Of a stretch of 64,000 nucleotides of DNA, positions 58,791-64,000 are shown in pieces. The notes beneath the pieces were generated by a model. It had not been told where the DNA came from, searched no databases, and saw nothing but the letters and a program-made list of their open reading frames with translations. How positions within the stretch are numbered: the stretch's first letter is position 1; each line of letters begins with the position of its first letter. The DNA is from Pseudidiomarina woesei. Lineage in GTDB: Bacteria; Pseudomonadota; Gammaproteobacteria; Enterobacterales; Alteromonadaceae. The stretch covers positions 28,245 to 92,244 of the forward strand of contig NZ_LIPW01000007.1 of the NCBI RefSeq assembly GCF_001418345.1. Direction: 5' to 3'. A program made the translations under genes and the position numbers.

Positions 58791-59278
58791 GTAAATGGTT
58801 TAATGCACTTGTTTGGGCTATCAGTGCAATGTTGGTTACCATGCCCGTTCAAGCAGACGAATATGTAGAAACACAATGGAAAGAGCTGGTTCCGGAAGGT
58901 TACAAGCCACCGCCGGTGCGTAGCCAAGCTTTCTATGAAGCTAACCCGGAGTTAGCCAACCAGCCAGAACTTGACGCCCCTATGGTTGAGTCACTCGATG
59001 GCAAGAAAATCAGAATTCCTGGTTATGTGGTACAGCTTGAAGGTGATGCGGATAAAGTCACACAATTTTTACTCGTGCCATACTATGGCGCCTGTGTGCA
59101 TGTGCCACCGCCACCACCAAACCAAATTGTGTTGGTCGATTTTCCGCAGGGCGTAAAATATGAGGACACCTTTGATGCGGTATGGGTTGAGGGCGTGATA
59201 AACGTCGAACGGGTGGAAGGTGATGTGGCAGTGGTCGGCTATCGATTGACAGCCGCCACTGTTAAATCATTTTACTAA
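58787..59278 (+). CDS. DUF3299 periplasmic protein
   Basis: The 163-residue protein has a signal peptide (about 1-24, ending VQADEY) and the DUF3299 core: IPGYVVQLEGD, FLLVPYYGACVHVPPPPPNQ and the VEGVINVE stretch. The function of the family is not established; the Cys and His in YGACVHVPPP could bind metal. The ATG overlaps the permease stop (ATGA). It ends the fbp-ppa-ABC-DUF3299 run and converges on the next gene with 16 bp between. Confidence 0.88.
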   Translation: MSKWFNALVWAISAMLVTMPVQADEYVETQWKELVPEGYKPPPVRSQAFYEANPELANQPELDAPMVESLDGKKIRIPGYVVQLEGDADKVTQFLLVPYYGACVHVPPPPPNQIVLVDFPQGVKYEDTFDAVWVEGVINVERVEGDVAVVGYRLTAATVKSFY

Positions 59279-59294
59279 GAAATTAACGCGTTGC

Positions 59295-60044
59295 TTAGAA
59301 ATGGATTTCTAAGCCTAAGTATGGCCCCTTAAATTGTAAGTCGGAATATATTCCATCAAGGTCATCAAGTTCAATTTTTACATCGCGATAACCTAGCTGC
59401 AAATTCAAATCTATCGCTAGGTTTTCAACCATACGGTACTCAATACCAGCTTCCACATCACGAATGCTGCTGTCATCAACAGTAATAGCATTGGCCAAGC
59501 CATAAACGGTTAAATCGGTAGCCGGAATACCCACCCTAACCTGCGCATACCCCGTTGGAATCCAGCCATCACTTTGTAAACGATTTTCGTTTTGTGCATC
59601 ACGTACTGCTAGCAAACCGTCAACTTTTTTAGCAGTAAGGCCAAGGTCGACGGTCAACAAATCATTGTCGAAAATTTCGTAATACAGCGTAAAATCAGTG
59701 TGGCTTAGGTCAACGGTACTTCCCAGTGTTGTACCCGCGGCGTAGCCCTGTCCGTTATATATAAAGTCTTGTGTTAAAGTCACTAAGCCCTGGCTGGTCA
59801 ATTCATTTTCACGAATTTTGATGTTCGGCAAAATAGGAATGGGATGCTCAAGGGCTACATAAAAACTTTGTTGCTTTTCATCGTCAAAGCTGAATTCTTG
59901 GCTACCATTACCCGAACCGAAGTTACCTGAATTTGAAGTATCCCAAATTTGGCCTCCAGCATAAACGCCTAAAATAGTATCTGCTTGTGCAGTACCAGCA
60001 ATTAATAACGTTGGAGCGATAATCGCTACAGCAATTTTCTTCAT
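59295..60044 (-). CDS. Outer-membrane beta-barrel protein, TIGR04219 family
   Basis: The 249-residue protein has a signal peptide (MKKIAVAIIAPTLLIAGTAQA) and then DTILGVYAGGQIWDTSNSGNFG, the conserved start of TIGR04219 proteins. Alternating strands end in GLEIHF, the terminal Phe of an outer-membrane barrel. Function unknown. It starts 11 bp after the PCuAC gene and is probably cotranscribed with it. Confidence 0.85.
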   Translation of the reverse strand: MKKIAVAIIAPTLLIAGTAQADTILGVYAGGQIWDTSNSGNFGSGNGSQEFSFDDEKQQSFYVALEHPIPILPNIKIRENELTSQGLVTLTQDFIYNGQGYAAGTTLGSTVDLSHTDFTLYYEIFDNDLLTVDLGLTAKKVDGLLAVRDAQNENRLQSDGWIPTGYAQVRVGIPATDLTVYGLANAITVDDSSIRDVEAGIEYRMVENLAIDLNLQLGYRDVKIELDDLDGIYSDLQFKGPYLGLEIHF

Positions 60045-60055
60045 GAATATAATTC

Positions 60056-60496
60056 CTAACGAATGGGTTTAACTTCTGCTGTGAAGGTTCTCTGGTAACC
60101 ATCGCTGAATTTAAGCGTAAATTCAACTTGGTCACCCGCTCTAAACGGTTTTTTTACACCAAATAGCATCAAATGATAGCCGCCGGGCTGAAATACTAAC
60201 GTTTCACTGGGCGCTATGGCTAATTCCGGTACCCTCTTCATTCGCATCATACCATCACGCAAAATATGCTGATGAACTTCCGTAGCTCGCGCCGAATTCG
60301 TGGACGCGCCAATAAGCGTAATTTCATTCGTACCGACATTTGTGATCGTGAAATAGCCAGCGCCATTCTTGGTTCCAGGTATCGACTCTTTTACCCAAGC
60401 TGCAGACACTTCAATCTCCGCAGCTACAGCGCTGGAAGCATAAACACCATACGAGTATGTAAAAACTGCCATTAATAAAATAATAATGGTACGCAC
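60056..60496 (-). CDS. PCuAC-type periplasmic copper chaperone
   Basis: The 146-residue protein has a signal peptide ending near AVAAEI and the exact copper-binding pattern H-X10-M-X21-H-X-M: His75, Met86, His108 and Met110. PCuAC proteins carry Cu(I) in the periplasm, usually for cytochrome oxidase assembly. It is followed closely by the TIGR04219 barrel gene and preceded by a small membrane-protein gene on the same strand (48 bp). Confidence 0.93.
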   Translation of the reverse strand: MRTIIILLMAVFTYSYGVYASSAVAAEIEVSAAWVKESIPGTKNGAGYFTITNVGTNEITLIGASTNSARATEVHQHILRDGMMRMKRVPELAIAPSETLVFQPGGYHLMLFGVKKPFRAGDQVEFTLKFSDGYQRTFTAEVKPIR

Positions 60497-60544
60497 TTTA
60501 ATCCCCTCAAAGAAATCTCATTAAGCTGAGTTTGTGCGTTCAGT

Positions 60545-60856
60545 CTACACGGTTTTTGGGCGATCTCGCACTAACAAATAAATGATTACCCCAACTAAAA
60601 TATAAGGCCATAACCAACCGAATAGCGCAAAAACGAGCACCCCTAAACTAACAAGAACCGCAGCCCCCACACTTAACCCGATCGCCATGGCAACAAAGAA
60701 TCCGACCGCCGCAATTGCCAGAATAAGTAACCCGGTAAATCCGACACTAAATATTAAGCCTAACACCGCACCAATAATTGCAAATATTTCATCAGCAAAA
60801 AACACGACGGCAATTAGGCCGGCAACAATCCACAACCAGTTTCGATTTGATTTCAT
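60545..60856 (-). CDS. Small membrane protein, function unknown
   Basis: The 103-residue protein is almost entirely hydrophobic, with about three helices (about 8-28, 30-60, 65-98) and a basic end (VRDRPKTV). It has no recognised motif. A GGGAGATAT stretch precedes the ATG. It lies upstream of the PCuAC gene on the same strand and may be cotranscribed; the strong terminator upstream (60973-61008) separates it from the TonB-dependent receptor. Confidence 0.65.
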   Translation of the reverse strand: MKSNRNWLWIVAGLIAVVFFADEIFAIIGAVLGLIFSVGFTGLLILAIAAVGFFVAMAIGLSVGAAVLVSLGVLVFALFGWLWPYILVGVIIYLLVRDRPKTV

Positions 60857-60972
60857 GATATATCTCCCAGTAACACACGCTTGGTTTGTTCAACTTATAT
60901 GTTCGATGTCTAGTAGATATGCAAAAGTCATGCCTAATCGCTTGTGATTGATTTGTAAGTGTTTTATAAAAC

Positions 60973-61008
60973 AAAACCCCCATAACGGATATCCGTAATG
61001 GGGGTTTT
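60973..61008 (-). terminator. Terminator of the TonB-dependent receptor gene, near-perfect palindrome
   Basis: AAAACCCCCAT (60973-60983) pairs with ATGGGGGTTTT (60998-61008) around a 12-bp palindrome ACGGATATCCGT, so almost the whole 36 bp is one hairpin. On the minus strand it ends in TTTTGTTTTAT. The symmetric ends would let it work in both directions. Confidence 0.85.
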
Positions 61009-61042
61009 AATGACTTTTTGGTCAAATTGAAAAGTCTTTCAA

Positions 61043-63451
61043 TTAAAATGAATACGTTAATTCAGCGTAGTAATAACCACCGTTGAAGCCGAATGGTGCA
61101 TTGGTGTTTGGATAAATAAAGATACCGTTAAATTGGTTCGACGGATCTTGCTTATCCGGATATTCGTCAAATAGGTTTTGCACGCCGGCATTTACTTTCA
61201 AGCTGTCCGACACTTGATATCCAGCTGAAATATCAGTTATCCACTTGCCGCCAAATTCGGTTTGCAACCCTGCATTGTTCTCAAGTACATAATCGCCGAA
61301 ATAATTGAAGGCAATACGGCTCGTTAATCGATCCAGCTTGTGCGTAAAGGAAATGTTTCCACTATGGCGTGGCACCGAACGGGTCATCCGTGTACGTTCC
61401 ACACTATCGAACAATTTGGCTTCTAAATCACCAATGATGGTTGGCAAATTTACACCATCGATTTCAGTTTCGTTATAGCCATAAGCAAGCTGCGCTGTAA
61501 GATCACCAGCGCCGACCGCAAAATCTTTAGTTAATACGACATCTAAACCTTTAGTTGTCGTATCAACGGCATTGATGAAAAACCGTGCATTGTCGGCACC
61601 GGCCGCTGCGAGTGCATCAGCAACAGCTTGTGAGTCACTAGGAACCAGTGAGCTTGATAAAATTACACGATCATCAATTTTAATTTGAAACGCATCGACC
61701 GTTAATGACAGACCGTTATTGCCACTCCAGACTAAGCCCAAGCTTAAGTTTTGCGATTCTTCCGGCTGCAATGCGCCTAACTGGAGTTCACGAGCGACCG
61801 TACTTACGTTATTAAATGTTCCTGATTGTTCAGGCACTAGCTCGCCGTTGCGGTTTACAAACAAAGTCGAAATATTGGTGAAGTAAATTTGCTGCACACT
61901 TGGCGCGCGGAAGCCAGTATTAGCGGTCGCACGAATTGCAAAGTTATCAGTCACATCATAACGGCCTGACAACTTCCAGCTGGTATTGTCACCAAAATCT
62001 GAATAGTCTTCATAACGCAGTGCAGCACCCCATTGGAATTGCGACGTCAAACGGTTTTCTAATTCAACATAGACGCCAACGTTATCACGCGAGTCGTCTA
62101 CTTCCGACTCAGGCTTAAATCCTGTAAAACCTTGGCTACCAGCGGGACGACCTTCGTAACCACCATCTTCATACGAAGCTGGATCTCCTGCTTCTATTTG
62201 GTAAGAGTTTTCACGATAGCTAAGACCAAAGGCAACAGCGAGGTCTGAGTTATTAACGAACGGAATAAATCGCGAAACGTCGATATTTGCATTCAGTTCA
62301 TCCGTGGTTAGCGTGCCTGCATTAAAGCTTGTCGGCGTGCTTGGCCCAAACGAGGCGTTAAGGGAGTTCTCTAACCGGTACTGAAACTCGCTTTTTCCAA
62401 AACTAGCACTCGCATCAACATCCCAATTACCTAAGACAAATTTATAGCCACCTAACAAACTTGCATCCGAAGTCTCAGGGCTTAATAAAGGCAAAAATCC
62501 GTCTGGATAAACCTCAATAATGTTCCGATTGTCTAATGCACGGCGGTAAAATGCTCCAGACTGTGAAGTACGATCGCTCATTCCGCCGAAGGCATAGAGC
62601 TCACCATTCTGGCCGACTGGTAGACTTGCGTTAAAGAAAACTGCTTTGTTCTCAAACGACGCGTCACCAACGTGGTGATTTAATCTATTAAACGTGGCCT
62701 CGCGTGGATCAGGCTCACCGTTAACCAACGGGTATTGTTGCCGTGGATCCAAGCCGGCACGATTTGTTTTGTTTTTATGGTGATATTCAGCCGACAACGT
62801 GAAACTTCCGCCATCGCCTAAACCAAAGCCGATATTGCCATGAAGTTTGTACTGCTCACCGTCACCTTCGAACGTTTGCCCCGCATTGGCCGTTATCGAA
62901 CCGCCTTCACTTTGGTCTTTTAAAACGATATTAATTACACCAGCAATTGCATCCGACCCATAGAGTGCAGCAGCACCATCACGCAACACTTCAATACGCT
63001 TAATCGAGGAGACGGGAATAGCATTCAAGTCCGCATTTGAACTACCGCGGCCAGTAGTACCATTAAGGTGTACAAGGGCGCTACTGTGACGACGTTTACC
63101 ATTAATAAGTACTAGCGTATGGTCAGGCGAAAGGCCTCGTAACGAAGCCGGACGCACTGCGTCTGACCCATCAGTGATTGATGAGCGTGGAAAGTTAAAG
63201 CTTGGTACGGCGTACTGTAACGCCTGTGCCGTTTCAGTAAACCCACCCGCAGTAAGCTCTTCTTCGGTAATAATATCAACCGGCGCCGTACCATCCGTTG
63301 CAGTACGTAACGATAGACGAGACCCGATTACGTTAATAGTTTCATCCACCGACGCTGTGTTCTCTTCCTGCGCTGCGGCTTGATTAGATATTAATGAGAA
63401 ACTCGGTATTACAACTGTCGCTAAAGCTAAACTTAAAGTTGAACGTTTCAT
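61043..63451 (-). CDS. TonB-dependent receptor, substrate unknown
   Basis: The 802-residue protein has a signal peptide (about 1-27, ending NQAAAQEE), a probable TonB box (ETINVIGSR), a plug domain (about 50-180, with EVLRDGAAALYGSDAIAGVINIVLK in part) and a large barrel ending AELTYSF. There is no N-terminal STN signalling domain. The barrel resembles receptors of marine Gammaproteobacteria for uncertain substrates; nothing nearby (no siderophore or glycan genes) tells what it imports. A strong terminator follows; it is monocistronic and sits next to the rRNA operon. Confidence 0.93.
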   Translation of the reverse strand: MKRSTLSLALATVVIPSFSLISNQAAAQEENTASVDETINVIGSRLSLRTATDGTAPVDIITEEELTAGGFTETAQALQYAVPSFNFPRSSITDGSDAVRPASLRGLSPDHTLVLINGKRRHSSALVHLNGTTGRGSSNADLNAIPVSSIKRIEVLRDGAAALYGSDAIAGVINIVLKDQSEGGSITANAGQTFEGDGEQYKLHGNIGFGLGDGGSFTLSAEYHHKNKTNRAGLDPRQQYPLVNGEPDPREATFNRLNHHVGDASFENKAVFFNASLPVGQNGELYAFGGMSDRTSQSGAFYRRALDNRNIIEVYPDGFLPLLSPETSDASLLGGYKFVLGNWDVDASASFGKSEFQYRLENSLNASFGPSTPTSFNAGTLTTDELNANIDVSRFIPFVNNSDLAVAFGLSYRENSYQIEAGDPASYEDGGYEGRPAGSQGFTGFKPESEVDDSRDNVGVYVELENRLTSQFQWGAALRYEDYSDFGDNTSWKLSGRYDVTDNFAIRATANTGFRAPSVQQIYFTNISTLFVNRNGELVPEQSGTFNNVSTVARELQLGALQPEESQNLSLGLVWSGNNGLSLTVDAFQIKIDDRVILSSSLVPSDSQAVADALAAAGADNARFFINAVDTTTKGLDVVLTKDFAVGAGDLTAQLAYGYNETEIDGVNLPTIIGDLEAKLFDSVERTRMTRSVPRHSGNISFTHKLDRLTSRIAFNYFGDYVLENNAGLQTEFGGKWITDISAGYQVSDSLKVNAGVQNLFDEYPDKQDPSNQFNGIFIYPNTNAPFGFNGGYYYAELTYSF

Positions 63452-63655
63452 GTCACACCTCTTATTCGTTCTGGATTGTATAAGTCATAGTACTTGGCTT
63501 AGGCCCAATTTATATACACGAATTAGTTATAGCTTAGATCAAATAAGCAAGAGCGGTATTGAAGAGCAAAAGCGATATTAGCTGTTGGATATTAGATATT
63601 AGTGGGGCGGAGGGCGTGACTAACAGCGCAGCGTACGAACCAGGCTTCAGAAACG

Positions 63656-63682
63656 AAAAAACCCCGAGCGTTAGCTCGGGGT
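63656..63682 (-). terminator. rRNA operon terminator
   Basis: ACCCCGAGC (63661-63669) pairs with GCTCGGGGT (63674-63682) around GTTA, a perfect 9-bp stem. On the minus strand it is followed by a T-run (63661-63656) and lies 15 bp after the 5S rRNA 3' end. Confidence 0.93.
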
Positions 63683-63697
63683 CTCATCGTTATTAAA

Positions 63698-63814
63698 AGC
63701 CTGGCGGTGTCCTACTCTCACATGGGAACTCCCACACTACCATCGGCGCTGAAGCGTTTCACTGCTGAGTTCGGAATGGATCAGGTGGTTCCACTTCGCT
63801 ATGGCCGCCAGGCA
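63698..63814 (-). rRNA. rrf: 5S ribosomal RNA
   Basis: The minus strand reads TGCCTGGCGGCCATAGCG at its 5' end, with the conserved GAACTCAGCAGTGAAACG and GATGGTAGTGTGGG blocks and a 3' end that pairs back to the first bases (CGCCAGGC). Length about 117 nt. Position and strand show it is the 3' gene of an rRNA operon whose 23S and 16S genes are beyond the right edge. Confidence 0.97.
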
Positions 63815-63891
63815 TAAACTGTTAAACAATATGAAGGCTGATTGCTTTGTATAAGGTAATGATGACCACTCTACATGATTGGAGCATCGCT

Positions 63892-63915
63892 CCCCGGTCT
63901 GTAACGCCGGGCTAC
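63892..63915 (-). repeat. REP-like palindrome 1 in the 23S-5S spacer
   Basis: On the minus strand this reads GTAGCCCGGCGTTACAGACC then GGGG: a GTAG head followed by an imperfect palindrome (CCCGGCG.../...CCGGGG), as in bacterial REP sequences. A GGAGCATCGCTCC palindrome overlaps its plus-strand left edge (63881-63893), and GCTACGT/ACGTAGC lies at its other side. Confidence 0.6.
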
Positions 63916-63957
63916 GTCTGACGTAGCATCCATTTTAATAAAAGCTCGAACTTGCGT

Positions 63958-63981
63958 CCCCGGCGTCAAACGCCGGGCTAC
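63958..63981 (-). repeat. REP-like palindrome 2 in the 23S-5S spacer
   Basis: On the minus strand this reads GTAGCCCGGCGTTTGACGCC then GGGG, a near-perfect GTAG-headed palindrome. It shares GTAGCCCGGCGTT and the closing CCGGGG with unit 1, in the same orientation, 66 bp away. Confidence 0.65.
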
Positions 63982-64000
63982 ATTAGCCCTAAACACTTTC

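Noticed and set aside
63588..63602. GATATTAGATATTAG short direct repeat upstream of the TonB-dependent receptor
   Set aside because: Only two 7-bp copies in A/T-rich intergenic DNA; expected by chance.
63881..63893. GGAGCATCGCTCC palindrome as a separate element
   Set aside because: It abuts REP-like unit 1 and is probably part of the same repeat structure.
1..64000. CRISPR arrays, insertion sequences, prophage, tRNA genes
   Set aside because: I looked for regularly spaced repeats, transposase or integrase motifs, phage genes and cloverleaf/T-loop sequences and saw none.

Overview
The window reads as a compact, core-genome stretch of a gammaproteobacterial chromosome. Gene order and protein sequences (epd-pgk-fba next to tkt and metK, lptD-surA-pdxA-rsmA-apaG-apaH, dksA-gluQ-pcnB-folK-panB-panC, RapA, DjlA, MepM, PanP, HemJ, TIGR04219 and PCuAC proteins) point to a marine Alteromonadales-type bacterium, plausibly Idiomarinaceae. 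The family assignment is inference. I see no phage, insertion sequence, CRISPR array, tRNA or toxin-antitoxin locus. No gap between genes exceeds 300 bp.

Layout. 1-9.1 kb: the 3' end of a TerC-family gene, a DUF481 outer-membrane barrel, then a minus-strand central-carbon block (metK, tkt, epd, pgk, fbaA) behind a zinc alcohol dehydrogenase; an exact MetJ box lies upstream of metK. 9.1-15.2 kb: secreted M1 peptidase, the rsmE-gshB-yqgE-ruvX operon, and a PIN-PhoH protein. 15.4-21.2 kb: rapA-rluA, converging on djlA-murU-amgK. 21.3-27.9 kb: the lptD-surA-pdxA-rsmA-apaG-apaH operon. 27.9-34.2 kb: tyrS, mepM-anmK, pepQ, erpA and an unknown membrane coiled-coil protein. 34.3-45.3 kb: hemJ-like gene, pyrB, hemL, mrcB, hrpB, pepB, sfsA, dksA, gluQ. 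45.4-50.6 kb: pcnB, folK, panB, panC and the converging panP. 50.7-55.1 kb: minus-strand run mpl-ubiX-yadG-yadH-trmB-like. 55.3-59.3 kb: fbp, ppa, then a three-gene unit of ABC ATPase, His-rich permease and DUF3299 protein. 59.3-63.5 kb: envelope and metal genes ending in a TonB-dependent receptor. 63.6-64 kb: the 3' end of a minus-strand rRNA operon (terminator, 5S) with two REP-like palindromes in the 23S-5S spacer.

Functional threads. Several genes serve peptidoglycan synthesis and recycling (AnmK, AmgK, MurU, Mpl, MepM, PBP1b). Others serve vitamin B6 (Epd, PdxA), pantothenate (PanB, PanC, PanP), heme (HemJ-like, HemL), and outer-membrane biogenesis (LptD, SurA). The least understood parts are the ABC/His-rich/DUF3299 unit, which resembles metal-uptake ABC loci, the TrmB-like methyltransferase in the yadGH operon, and the DUF6776-like protein. 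Translation and expression details worth attention are a probable AUU start for pcnB, and two hairpins whose 3' arms hold the ribosome-binding sites of tkt and pepQ.
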